Shown: one piece after another, positions 8,563-17,194 of the stretch | Layout of the letters: each line of letters opens with the position of its first letter | How positions within the stretch are numbered: position 1 is the first letter of the stretch | Source: CAYWFU01 sp964457585 | Lineage (GTDB): Bacteria; JACRDZ01 | Length of the DNA stretch: 34,456 nucleotides | Direction: 5' to 3' | Assembly (NCBI GenBank): GCA_964457585.1 | Contig: CAYWFU010000027.1 | Coordinates: 1-34,456, forward strand | Made by a program: the position numbers and the translations under genes | The notes under the pieces: model-generated | What the model was told of the DNA's origin: nothing | Databases searched by the model: none | The model's input: the letters and a program-made list of their open reading frames with translations, nothing else

Positions 8563-9858
8563 CATGTCAATAATTTCAAGATGCGGCGGGAGTCCAAGTT
8601 CCTTGATGACATTTTGCTTGCTCTCTTCAGTGTCAAATAAAATGGAAAGGAATTGCGCTCCAATACCTATTGAAGTTGAAAAAAGCAAAATATTTTGTAT
8701 CATTGAGCCAATGCTTATCAAACTCATTCTATATTCTTCTTCTGTATTTTTTATTTTAGAAGAATCATGAAGTATACCAATCAATTCTGGTGAAGTTATA
8801 ACAAGATCATGGAAAAATGCTTTTGCAAAATTTTTAACCATAATTTTTTTCAGGAAACTGAAAAAAGATTTATCTATAATTTTCATCCCAAACTCAAGCA
8901 ATACATTTAGATATTTTATAAATACATTTATAAAAATACCGTCTTTTCGAATGTCATCATCCTTATTTGAAAATCTTATCCATTCTTTCATTTTAGCAAA
9001 ATAAAGATCATCCATATATAACTCATTTGCGCTTTTTTGTATGAATTTAGCAATTTTACCGCGTAAATTAAAATCTTTTACAAGAATGAATGAACGCGAA
9101 AAGTTACTTTCATCTAAAAAAGATGGTGCAAATAATATTGATTTTAGTATTACCGATTCATGCTCGGAAGAAATATTTTCATCTAAAAATTTTTTCCGAT
9201 AAGACTTTCTGCGTCGGATAAGAGAAAATATATCATCCAGGATATATATATCCTGTTCCTGGTTTTTAAAAATATATCTGTTTGGATATTTATTTTCATA
9301 AATTGTTGAAGATTTATTTTCAATACTTTTTTTATTTGTAAAATCATGAATATCACTATCTGATATATACCACATACCTAAAACCATAATTAAATCAATA
9401 TGCTCGGGTATTTTTAATAATTTTTTCAGCTCATTTTTTATATGTTTCATTTCTGAAAAAAACTGAACAGATTCTATTTTTATATTAAGAGCAGATGATG
9501 AAAGATATATGTTGCTCATGCAGGCTCCAAGACAAATATATCCCAATTTTTCGGCATTTTTACCCGGATCCATACGCGTTGTGTTATATAATATAAAAAG
9601 ATTTCCCGGAGAATTAAGAAGGATTTTTTCAAATTTTTTCAGGATTTGAATATCCTCTGATTGCTGTTTTATAATTTGATATGCTTTTTCTCTTAAAGTA
9701 TTATCTTCAATAATAAGAAATTCCCATGGCTGAGAATTGAATGGACTAGGCGCCCATCTGCCTGCTTCCAAAATTTTTCCCATATCATTATTTTTAATTT
9801 TATCCTGCTTAACAGGAATATCAGAATTATGAATTAAATTTTTTTTAAAAATATCCAT
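8452..9858 (-). CDS. Two-domain nitroreductase-family protein
   Basis: 468 aa from ATG 9858, which has GGA about 7 bases upstream (an in-frame TTG at 9870 is less likely). The N-terminal half has the nitroreductase signature RWAPSPFNSQPWEF, an FMN-contacting stretch; a second half restarts with RRRKSYRKKF and FAPSFLDESNFSRSFIL and ends with a GIGAQFLS helix and SLISIGSMIQNILL. It therefore looks like two nitroreductase folds on one chain, roughly twice the usual length. It lies 13 bases after the dehydratase-type gene and is probably co-transcribed with it, so an electron-transfer or flavin-dependent step on the same substrate is plausible. Substrate unknown; the second domain may be non-catalytic. 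Confidence 0.75.
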   Translation of the reverse strand: MDIFKKNLIHNSDIPVKQDKIKNNDMGKILEAGRWAPSPFNSQPWEFLIIEDNTLREKAYQIIKQQSEDIQILKKFEKILLNSPGNLFILYNTTRMDPGKNAEKLGYICLGACMSNIYLSSSALNIKIESVQFFSEMKHIKNELKKLLKIPEHIDLIMVLGMWYISDSDIHDFTNKKSIENKSSTIYENKYPNRYIFKNQEQDIYILDDIFSLIRRRKSYRKKFLDENISSEHESVILKSILFAPSFLDESNFSRSFILVKDFNLRGKIAKFIQKSANELYMDDLYFAKMKEWIRFSNKDDDIRKDGIFINVFIKYLNVLLEFGMKIIDKSFFSFLKKIMVKNFAKAFFHDLVITSPELIGILHDSSKIKNTEEEYRMSLISIGSMIQNILLFSTSIGIGAQFLSILFDTEESKQNVIKELGLPPHLEIIDMIRIGYIDTDAFPPQYLSVQSSIRLTSKEIFHMNCYE

Positions 9859-9871
9859 ACAAAGTTCCAAA

Positions 9872-11230
9872 CTATTTTTTTTGTCTTATCATTTCAATGA
9901 ATGCGCCAATACGGGTTCTTATCTGTTCCCTATTTTCACCCGGTAAATCAGAATCTATTATCAAAACTGGCAATCCCGTTTCTTTCTTTATAACATCATG
10001 CAGTATTCGTGTATTTGAAGCAACATAATTGCATCCAAAATTAACATTAATTATCACCCCATCCAGATTTTTCATCTGTTTTATATTTTCAACTGTCCAC
10101 ATTGCTTTTTCCTGACCGGTATAAGTATATGGAACTTCTAAAAATCGTTCTGCCAGTATTTCAATTGGATCTTTATCAGAGTTATCATTAATATCCTTCC
10201 AGTATGTACTTATAACACATTCTGATCCTACAATTACTCCTCCTAAATCATCAACCATGTTGTAAACTCCAAGATCTCCCCATGCAATACCTGAGATTAA
10301 AAGACGAACAGGATTTTTGTTTACTCCCCGGCCGAAAATACCATCTTTTACTCGTTTTCTCAGATCATTAATCATTCTGTTCATCATATCAAATGTGGCG
10401 ATAGGATCAGATACCCAATCACATGCAAGAAAAGTAAGAAGAATAAGTTCAAGACTGCCCATAGGGACAACATCCCCAAGCATCATAAAATGCGCTTCTC
10501 TTAAAATCTTCCGCATTTTATTTTCAAAAATAAACTCTTTGCGAAGCCGGTCAGGATCATATGGAATATGTGTCAATTCTTCAGTTCTTTTATAAAATTT
10601 TTTTATTTCATCAATCATATAATCCCGTGTCAAATTATAATGATTTTTATTTGGGATTGCAGGCTGATCGCCAAAATATCCTTTAAATTTTGTACGAAGT
10701 GATTCAAAGCAATATTGAGAATCATAACACCATGGTCCAATAAAAGGATAAAAACAATCAAGATGAACAAGGTTTTGAGAAAGCGCAGTATAAGCAGCAG
10801 CTTGCGCCGGACATGCATCAGGCGACAATTCTGATCTGCCAATAACAGCGAGTTCATTGCTGTCTTTAGCTAACATATAACAGAATGCTAAAAAAAATGG
10901 ATCCAGTGCAATAGCTCCGCTGCTGAAGTATAAATCAGTGGGATTAACTGCCCATTTACCGATAATTTTTTTACCATTTTTCTGCATTAAACGTATACGT
11001 TCAGGAGCGCTGAGGATAAGAAAAATAAGTTCTGTCAGTCCTCCTAATCTTGGATCAATTCGATATCTATATAAACCCGGAAATTTATAAAGCGATTTTG
11101 CCATGAAAATAATGATTTTCCATTTTGAAATATATTTTCCATCAATGGTATTCAGTCCTTTAATATTAAGAAAAATCTGCGGATTTTTAAAAACATTTAT
11201 ACCGAAATGTATTTGATTTTCAAAAAACAT
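9872..11230 (-). CDS. 2-hydroxyacyl-CoA dehydratase D-type subunit
   Basis: 452 aa of the HgdB/BcrB-like family that binds iron-sulfur clusters and receives an ATP-driven electron from an activase. Visible marks are CPAQAAAY, a cysteine-rich HLDCF...GPWCYDSQYC segment, DVVPMGSLE, LLISGIAWGDLG, the FGCN cysteine motif and the C-terminal REQIRTRIGAFIEM, which is the classic family ending. AAGGAG lies 6 bases before ATG 11230. It follows the fused activase gene by 58 bases. Together they may form an acyl-CoA dehydratase, a benzoyl-CoA-reductase-like enzyme, or a double-cubane-cluster protein system. Substrate cannot be told from sequence. Confidence 0.8.
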   Translation of the reverse strand: MFFENQIHFGINVFKNPQIFLNIKGLNTIDGKYISKWKIIIFMAKSLYKFPGLYRYRIDPRLGGLTELIFLILSAPERIRLMQKNGKKIIGKWAVNPTDLYFSSGAIALDPFFLAFCYMLAKDSNELAVIGRSELSPDACPAQAAAYTALSQNLVHLDCFYPFIGPWCYDSQYCFESLRTKFKGYFGDQPAIPNKNHYNLTRDYMIDEIKKFYKRTEELTHIPYDPDRLRKEFIFENKMRKILREAHFMMLGDVVPMGSLELILLTFLACDWVSDPIATFDMMNRMINDLRKRVKDGIFGRGVNKNPVRLLISGIAWGDLGVYNMVDDLGGVIVGSECVISTYWKDINDNSDKDPIEILAERFLEVPYTYTGQEKAMWTVENIKQMKNLDGVIINVNFGCNYVASNTRILHDVIKKETGLPVLIIDSDLPGENREQIRTRIGAFIEMIRQKK

Positions 11231-11247
11231 AACTTACTCCTTGATTC

Positions 11248-11288
11248 TCTTACTTCTAACTGAATGCTGAAAGCTGATGGCTGAGAGC
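11248..11288. repeat. Short dispersed repeat between operon genes
   Basis: Contains TGCTGAAAGCTGATGGCTGA preceded by TTACTTCTAACTGAA. The reverse complement of the same string occurs at 14807-14837. It fills the spacer between the activase and dehydratase genes and runs up to the activase stop codon. Confidence 0.6.
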
Positions 11289-13244
11289 TTACCCTTTCCC
11301 CAATGCCAGAATAGATTCCTTGAATGCTTCAACTCTTGTCTTTAGCTGTCCCTCATCACTTGTTGAAAAATCAGAATGCAAATGAAGATATGGAATATTC
11401 ATTTTTTCACAAAAAAGTTTTATTTGTTTAGCTTTATAAGCATATGCGTCACAAAATCTTAAAGTATAATAAAGAATTCCATTAATATTATATTCTTTAA
11501 TAAGTTTTTCAATATGTTTTAATCTTGGATCAGAATCATGATGCGGATATGGAAGCGCACCGCATGGAATATTACTAAGATATGTTCTGGCAATACTTTG
11601 AATTGATGGAGTTTCTACATAACGATATATGCTTCTTGACCCGGCACACAACTCATCCATAGCAAAATCCATATCCAGGTCATTAAAAATATTAATTAAT
11701 TTTTCATCTCCAGGGGCTAGCATCCCTCCTGTTATAAGGATACGGACAGGTTGATTTTTAGGAGTAGCATGTCTTTTTTCCAGTTCAGCAATTAATTCAT
11801 TTAATAAATCAAAATATACTTTTTTATCCAGAATAAAACCTGCATAAATAAACTGAATTAATTCACTCCATGTTATCTGATTTGATTTTAAAAATTGATA
11901 TAATAACCGCTGATTTCTATGAATGTTATTATATAGCGCAACTGATTCATTAAGTTTATCCAAATTGAGTTTTTCTTTTGTTTCTTTTTCCAGTTCTTCA
12001 ACAAATTTTTTAATAGTTTCTGTAAAATATTTTATTCCGCTTTCCTCATAAAAATTTCGTGGAAACCCAATATGAATAACTTTTGTATTGAAATATTTTT
12101 CCCAGACTTCAAGTACTCTTTTCATCTGATAGCATGATGGGGCATCAGCTATTATATCCATATTAGAAAAATAGAAATCATAATGCCCTTCTTTCAATCC
12201 AATACAGCTTGATGCAAATGGACAGCTATTTTGTGTAAGATAAGTATTCCCTATATTTGAAGCTTCCACATTTCCACCGCGCAGGAGACGGATTGGGATT
12301 ATACCCATAGCATATACTATTTCTTCAGGAACATAGGAACAAAAATATCCAAGGGTCTTTTTCCCTGATTGACGAAGCGAAACAAGTTCATCAGGCCTGG
12401 TTTCTAAAAGACGCTGTAATTTGCTTTTTACCTGTAATGGTATTAACTCATTTTTTGTTTTTTTTGATTTTGAATAATTACCAGCCAATATAGCTGCGCC
12501 ATATGCACCTATAAGTTGCGGATCAAAATCAAGATTAGCAAAGGGGTGTAAGAATATTTCCTCCATTGCTTTTTTTACACCTTGATTTTTTGCCACACCG
12601 CCGGTAAAAACAATATCAGGGTGAATTCCTAAACGTCTTGCCATATTTCCAACTCTGCGTGCTACTGCCTGAATAAGACCTGCGGCAATATCCTCAATCG
12701 GAATACTATTAGCTAAAAGACTTACAACTTCACTTTCAGCAAAAACAGTACACATTGAACTAATATTGCACGGTTTTTTTGATTTGAAATATAATGCGCT
12801 AAATTCATCAAGTCCGAGATTTAAAGCTCTGGCTGTAACTTCAAGAAATTTTCCGGTACCAGCAGCGCATCTGTCATTCATGGCAAAATCAATAATTTCA
12901 CCTGCATCATTTAGTTTTATAGCTTTGCTATCCTGTCCACCAATATCAATAATAGTTCGCACAGAAGGTAAAAAGCTGTACACACCCATAGCATGACATG
13001 TAATTTCAGTAATAGTATTTGTAGCATAAGGAGCGGATATTCTGCCATAACCTGTTGCGACAATTGCATTTAAATCTTTCTGGTTATATGAAGTTTTTAA
13101 AAGAGCTTCTTCGAGTACCTGTAAACCACGCTTCGCCACTGCCAGATGTACATCAAAATTAATAGCAGAGGCACAAATTTTCCCATCACAAAGAATCACT
13201 GCTTTAGAAGACCTCGAACCGATATCAATACCAGCAGTTAACAT
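11289..13244 (-). CDS. CoA-enzyme activase (BadF/HgdC type) fused to dehydratase D domain
   Basis: 651 aa from ATG 13244 (GGAGGG about 12 bases upstream; the TTG at 13271 is less likely). Residues 1-260 are an ASKHA ATPase: AGIDIGSRSSKA phosphate loop, IDIGGQDSKA, Cys126 in NDRCAAGTGKF and Cys165 in SSMCTVFAE, and FTGGVAKNQG. The two cysteines match the pair that holds the [4Fe-4S] cluster bridging the HgdC dimer. From residue about 290 a dehydratase D-type domain follows (GYFCSYVPEE, NSCPFASSC, ADAPSCYQMK, and a TRVEAFKES ending). The activase normally injects one high-potential electron into its partner at the cost of ATP. First gene of the operon with 9872-11230 and 8452-9858. Confidence 0.85.
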   Translation of the reverse strand: MLTAGIDIGSRSSKAVILCDGKICASAINFDVHLAVAKRGLQVLEEALLKTSYNQKDLNAIVATGYGRISAPYATNTITEITCHAMGVYSFLPSVRTIIDIGGQDSKAIKLNDAGEIIDFAMNDRCAAGTGKFLEVTARALNLGLDEFSALYFKSKKPCNISSMCTVFAESEVVSLLANSIPIEDIAAGLIQAVARRVGNMARRLGIHPDIVFTGGVAKNQGVKKAMEEIFLHPFANLDFDPQLIGAYGAAILAGNYSKSKKTKNELIPLQVKSKLQRLLETRPDELVSLRQSGKKTLGYFCSYVPEEIVYAMGIIPIRLLRGGNVEASNIGNTYLTQNSCPFASSCIGLKEGHYDFYFSNMDIIADAPSCYQMKRVLEVWEKYFNTKVIHIGFPRNFYEESGIKYFTETIKKFVEELEKETKEKLNLDKLNESVALYNNIHRNQRLLYQFLKSNQITWSELIQFIYAGFILDKKVYFDLLNELIAELEKRHATPKNQPVRILITGGMLAPGDEKLINIFNDLDMDFAMDELCAGSRSIYRYVETPSIQSIARTYLSNIPCGALPYPHHDSDPRLKHIEKLIKEYNINGILYYTLRFCDAYAYKAKQIKLFCEKMNIPYLHLHSDFSTSDEGQLKTRVEAFKESILALGKG

Positions 13245-13271
13245 AAAATATTTTTCCCTCCAGCGTACCAA

Positions 13272-13514
13272 TATGGTAATATCAAAAATTAACCACAGAG
13301 AACACAGAGAAACCTTTAAATATTAATGGGTTAGAAGATTTCCCCCTCTGTGCCCTCTATGTGTCCTCTAAATTATTAGCTTATTAAGCTATTTAAAATA
13401 TAAAAAAGGCATGAGACCACAGAGATTTTTTAAGATTTTAAAATAAACTCTGAGACCTCTGTGGTTCATATTTTTCGCCTTTTTTTCATGTTACTTTTGA
13501 CAGTACCACCAATA
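13272..13514. repeat. Intergenic repeat region with terminator-like hairpin
   Basis: No gene. Words of the AACCACAGAG / CTCTGTGGTT type recur in both orientations (13291-13310, 13341-13371, 13414-13424, 13454-13470). The strongest structure pairs about 13402-13424 with 13457-13486, a long imperfect hairpin bounded by A- and T-runs, which could end transcription of the gene at 13515-14729. The CACAGAG words suggest a REP-like family. Confidence 0.5.
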
Positions 13515-14729
13515 TTATTTTTGCAAAAAACTACCATAGTCAAACATTGATTCTTTTCCTTTAAGCATTCCCGTAGTTATTCCTTCGTATATTTTATAAG
13601 ATTCTTTAAAATTCTGCACTGCTTTTGTTTTTTGATTCATTTTTAAATATATTTCCCCAAGATTATAATATGCAAGTGCAAAGTGAATATGTTCTTCTTC
13701 TGAAAATTTTTTCCACGTATTATATAATTCAATAGCTTTTCCCTGGTTTACAATTGCAGAATCATATATCGCATTTTTCAAGTTAATGACTCCAATCCCA
13801 AAATACCCTTCAGCTGCTTTTTCAGGAACATACTGTATAATATTTTTAAATTGCATAAATGCTTCTTCATTGAGATCTGTTGCTATGCATAAGAACCCAT
13901 AAGCAAGCAGGGCTTCATTATTAGTAGAATCAAACTGCAGTGATTTTGTATAAGCTTCAATAGCTTTTTTATATTCTTTTTGCTGTGTATAAAGAAATCC
14001 AAGATAACTATGTGCTTCAGCAAATTCAGGATCTCTGCTAATCGCAGTTGTTGTATGCTCAATAGCTTTATATAAATTTCCCTTTTTATAAACCTGTTTA
14101 GATAAATTTAAAAAATAGCTGGCATTATTTTTAGATTTATATGCTTCTTGTACGATTATTTTTTCCTCTTCTTTTATTCCCAGAGCTTTTTTTACATTTT
14201 GAAAAATATTTTTCTCTCCAAAAAATTCTGATAATCCCGGTAACTCATAAATTACGATTCCATCCTTATCAATTAAAGCTGTGCTTGGGAGAGTAATTAC
14301 TCCATATTTACCAAATATTTCCATACCTTTATCAATAAGTACAGGTATAGTTATTTTATTATTTTCAATTATTTGTTTGATTTCAGCTATTTCTTCATCA
14401 GTTACGCGGTCATCATTTTGCGGTATATATACAGATAATACCTGAAAAGAAAATTTTTCAAAATACATATCATTTAATTTTTGTAAAAATCTTATTGCCT
14501 TTTCACCTCTTAAACTCGGATTTTTCCAGAAAAGCAAAGCAACTACTTTCTTCCCTTTATAATCAGATAAACTTATTGTTTTATTATTAATATCAAGAAG
14601 AGATATTTCAGGTGCAGGATCATTTTCTTTTATACGGTTAAAAGCCAATAATTCTTTAGATGAAATAAACAGCAAAAAAAATAAAAATAAAAATAAATTT
14701 TTATAGGATAAAAAATTGAGGTTATTCAT
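13515..14729 (-). CDS. Exported thioredoxin-fold/TPR protein lacking the CXXC
   Basis: 404 aa. N-terminal signal peptide (hydrophobic residues about 11-23), then an AhpC/TSA-TlpA-like domain (DPAPEISLLDINNKTISLSDYKGK, later YGVITLPSTALIDKDG) and, from about residue 205, at least three tetratricopeptide repeats (AIEHTTTAIS, AHSYLGFLYTQQKEYKKAIEAYTKSL, HFALAYYNLGEIYLKM). The site where TlpA proteins carry WCxxC reads W68-K-N-P-S, so it cannot do thiol-disulfide exchange. It is more likely a scaffold or binding protein in the periplasm. AAGGAG lies 8 bases before ATG 14729. Confidence 0.8.
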   Translation of the reverse strand: MNNLNFLSYKNLFLFLFFLLFISSKELLAFNRIKENDPAPEISLLDINNKTISLSDYKGKKVVALLFWKNPSLRGEKAIRFLQKLNDMYFEKFSFQVLSVYIPQNDDRVTDEEIAEIKQIIENNKITIPVLIDKGMEIFGKYGVITLPSTALIDKDGIVIYELPGLSEFFGEKNIFQNVKKALGIKEEEKIIVQEAYKSKNNASYFLNLSKQVYKKGNLYKAIEHTTTAISRDPEFAEAHSYLGFLYTQQKEYKKAIEAYTKSLQFDSTNNEALLAYGFLCIATDLNEEAFMQFKNIIQYVPEKAAEGYFGIGVINLKNAIYDSAIVNQGKAIELYNTWKKFSEEEHIHFALAYYNLGEIYLKMNQKTKAVQNFKESYKIYEGITTGMLKGKESMFDYGSFLQK

Positions 14730-14897
14730 GACAAATACTCCTTAAGTGAATTTTAATAATATTTTGAGAGTAAAACATGGGGGGAACAGACTCAGTATAT
14801 CGTAAGCGTTCAGCCATCAGCTTTCAGCTAGAAGTAAAGATGATCTATTATAAATATACTTCTTATTTCTGGAATAATCAAGTAAGAATAAGTTATT
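14730..14897. repeat. Spacer with a short dispersed repeat
   Basis: Contains, at 14807-14837, TCAGCCATCAGCTTTCAGC followed by AGAAGTAA, the inverted counterpart of 11248-11288. No gene or clear promoter is seen. Confidence 0.45.
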
Positions 14898-16034
14898 TCA
14901 TTTAAAATTTTTTATCATTTTCTGTTCAGGAGTGATAAAAATAATTTTAGTTCCTTTAAAAGTTTCAGCAAGTTTTATACCTTTTTTATGTCCCAGAACA
15001 AATATAGCAGTAGAAAGTACATCTGCAATAGTACCCGAATTTTGTATTAAATTTGAATCAACAATTACAGTACAGCTTATACATTTGTCTGATGGATAAC
15101 CTGTGGATGGATCTAAAATATGGTGATATCTTTCCCCATCTTTAATAAAAAATCTTTCATAATCACCAGATGTAACTATAGCACAATCGGATAATTCAAG
15201 AGTTTCTATAACACCTTTTGTACGAGGATGCTGGATTCCCACTCGCCACTTTTTTCCATTGCTTCGCGTTCCTGAAACTATAATATCTCCACCTGCATTT
15301 ATAAGAAAATTTACTATACCAGCTTTTTTTAATAAACCTGCAACTCTATCCAATGCATAACCTTTAGCTATTCCACCAAGGTCTAATCCTACATTGTTTT
15401 GTGAAAGCTGAATAGATTTATCATCAGGAAAAAGTCCAATTAATTTATAATTAACTAAACGAAGAAGCGTTTCAATATCTTTGCTATCTGGTACCTGTTC
15501 ATGTTTTTTCTGTCCAAATCCCCAGAGCTGTATCAAAGGCCATACAGTAATATCAAAAGCTCCATCAGAAAGTTCAGAAAATACAATAGAAGTATTAATA
15601 AGATTAAAGACTTCAGGATTTATTTGAATTCTCTTCCCATTAGAATTATTTATTTTCCATATTTCTCCGGTGCTGTCATAACCTGTAAACAAATTTTCTA
15701 TTCTCTTCAATTCATTATAAACCTTTCCCATATACTCTTCAGCTTTTTTGGAATCATCTAGAGAGATAGTTACTTCAATTAATGTATCCATTAAAAACCA
15801 TTGTTTTTGAAAATGATTGGAATTAAAAATATTATTTTGACATGAGGGTAAAAATAAACTTATTATGAAAATACCCAGCAGCAAGCTGCGGGGTATTTTC
15901 TCTGATAGGAATATTTTATTTTTATATTGTGCCAATTCATCCTGTAGAGACGCAAAATTTTGCGCCTCTACTGCAGGGGATTCTTGGCACGTCCAGATAA
16001 AAAAAAATAGAAAAATTGATTTAAAAAATTTCAT
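14898..16034 (-). CDS. apbE: FAD:protein FMN transferase (ApbE), lipoprotein
   Basis: 378 aa from ATG 16034 (AGGA about 7 bases upstream). An open frame continues further upstream, but that part runs through an inverted-repeat element and lacks ribosome-binding support. Family marks are DLGGIAKGYALD, NAGGDI, TSGDYERFF, HHILDPSTGYPSD and GTIADVLSTA, the FAD and Mg sites of ApbE, which covalently attaches FMN to Thr residues of electron-transport subunits outside the membrane. A lipobox LPSC places the lipidated Cys at 65. Residues 12-50 come from a dispersed palindromic element inserted between two hydrophobic stretches, so the leader is unusually long and doubled. An obvious flavinylated partner is not in the window. 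Confidence 0.88.
   Translation of the reverse strand: MKFFKSIFLFFFIWTCQESPAVEAQNFASLQDELAQYKNKIFLSEKIPRSLLLGIFIISLFLPSCQNNIFNSNHFQKQWFLMDTLIEVTISLDDSKKAEEYMGKVYNELKRIENLFTGYDSTGEIWKINNSNGKRIQINPEVFNLINTSIVFSELSDGAFDITVWPLIQLWGFGQKKHEQVPDSKDIETLLRLVNYKLIGLFPDDKSIQLSQNNVGLDLGGIAKGYALDRVAGLLKKAGIVNFLINAGGDIIVSGTRSNGKKWRVGIQHPRTKGVIETLELSDCAIVTSGDYERFFIKDGERYHHILDPSTGYPSDKCISCTVIVDSNLIQNSGTIADVLSTAIFVLGHKKGIKLAETFKGTKIIFITPEQKMIKNFK
15869..16000 (-). repeat. Dispersed element, copy 3 (in-frame in apbE), with nested palindrome
   Basis: The same core as copies 1, 2 and 4, and the same translated words FFIW...ELAQYKNK as copy 2. Within the GTGCCA...TGGCAC loop sits an additional 28-base palindrome (15944-15971, core GACGCAAAATTTTGCG), an element also found after the HxlR gene at 28897-28922. 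The whole stays open in the apbE frame; TATAAAAATAAA replaces the stop-containing ATATAAATAATAAA. Confidence 0.75.
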
Positions 16035-16045
16035 TATATTCCTAT

Positions 16046-16210
16046 TATACATGGAGGGGTCATAAATTGTGATTTTTTCGATGAGGATTGGGTATCGAGA
16101 GCAAGTTGTGAAGGTGAGAAATAGCCTTGCTCTATTTCGAACCTGAGCAACACAGCTATCGATGTCCAAGACCAGCGAAAAAGTCGCAATTTATGACCCC
16201 TCCATGTATA
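16046..16210. mobile_element. 165-bp element with 24-bp perfect terminal inverted repeats
   Basis: Arms 16046-16069 and 16187-16210 are exact inverted copies (containing ATGGAGGGGTCATAAATTG), and pairing continues imperfectly inward through a TTTTTTCG / CGAAAAA stretch. There is no transposase. It lies between apbE and the radical SAM gene and supplies the last codons and the stop of the latter, so it probably inserted into that gene's 3' end. Confidence 0.75.
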
Positions 16211-17186
16211 TATCTACTTTTCTCTGACAATTACTGCATTTTGAATTCAAAACACCCGTAATTTCAATATTATATCCTTGTCTATTAATAAGCAAATTTT
16301 TACATTGCGGGCAATATGTATTACTCAAATCCATATTATTAACATTTCCCACATAAACATATTTCAATTTATTTTTGGCTATCAAATATGCATTTTCAAG
16401 AGTCTTCAGCTGCGTAGGGGGAATATCCATTTTATATTGAGGGAAATACCGTGAAAAATGCAGTGGGGTATCATCTCCTAAATTTTTTGCTATCCAGTCC
16501 ACTAATTTTTGAATTTCTTTTTCATCATCATTTAAAGTTGGGATAACAAGATTTGTTATTTCAATCCAGGAAGATTTTTTTGCTATTTCACAGGCTTTTA
16601 ATACAGATGAAAGCTTACCTTTACAGATTTTCTGATAAAAATCTTCATTCATGCTTTTAATATCAATATTCATTGCATCTATATAGGGAAGTAATTTTCT
16701 TAATGGTTCTTCATTAATAAAACCATTTGTTACAAGCACATTTTTCAGCCCTTTTTCTCGCGCTAAAGGAGCTATTTCCAGAATAAATTCATACCAGGTA
16801 AATGGCTCAGAATAAGTATAAGCAATCCCAATACTATTCCTTGATGCAAGAGTTATTAATTCATCAATTTCAATATCCAATGTTGGGGTTTTAACTTGAG
16901 AAATATGCCAGTTCTGACAAAATTGACATTGGAGATTACAACTATTTGGACCAAGTGATAAAATATCTCTGCCTGGATAAAAATGATATAATGGTTTTTT
17001 TTCAATAGGATCTAATGCAGGTGATGTGGCACTCTGTTTATAATTTAAAGCATATAGAATCCCGCCAATATTTTTTCTTCCAGAGCATATCCCATATTTA
17101 TCAGGTTGGAGAGTGCATTCATGCGGACATAAGATACATTTAACTTTATTTTCGGATAATTTTTGATAGTATAAGGCTTCTCTCAT
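16191..17186 (-). CDS. AmmeMemoRadiSam-type radical SAM enzyme
   Basis: 331 aa. An N-terminal zinc-like segment (CILCPHEC, GICSGR), the radical SAM cluster motif C83-xxx-C87-xx-C90 (NLQCQFCQNW), GIAYTYSEPFTWYEF, and a C-terminal CPQC...CSNCQ pair are all typical of the AmmeMemoRadiSam/PflA-related family. The usual companions AMMECR1 and MEMO are not in this window. The final residues (DIYMEGS) are encoded by the end of a mobile repeat and replace the family's normal tail. ATG 17186 lies 8 bases after the pssA stop, so translation is probably coupled. Substrate unknown. Confidence 0.85.
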   Translation of the reverse strand: MREALYYQKLSENKVKCILCPHECTLQPDKYGICSGRKNIGGILYALNYKQSATSPALDPIEKKPLYHFYPGRDILSLGPNSCNLQCQFCQNWHISQVKTPTLDIEIDELITLASRNSIGIAYTYSEPFTWYEFILEIAPLAREKGLKNVLVTNGFINEEPLRKLLPYIDAMNIDIKSMNEDFYQKICKGKLSSVLKACEIAKKSSWIEITNLVIPTLNDDEKEIQKLVDWIAKNLGDDTPLHFSRYFPQYKMDIPPTQLKTLENAYLIAKNKLKYVYVGNVNNMDLSNTYCPQCKNLLINRQGYNIEITGVLNSKCSNCQRKVDIYMEGS

Positions 17187-17194
17187 TTTATACT

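Noticed and set aside
10630..10857. 75-aa minus-strand ORF within the dehydratase gene
   Set aside because: Another frame of a well-supported gene.
16035..16169. N-terminal extension of apbE to 16169
   Set aside because: It is translated from the inverted-repeat element; ATG 16034 with upstream AGGA fits better.
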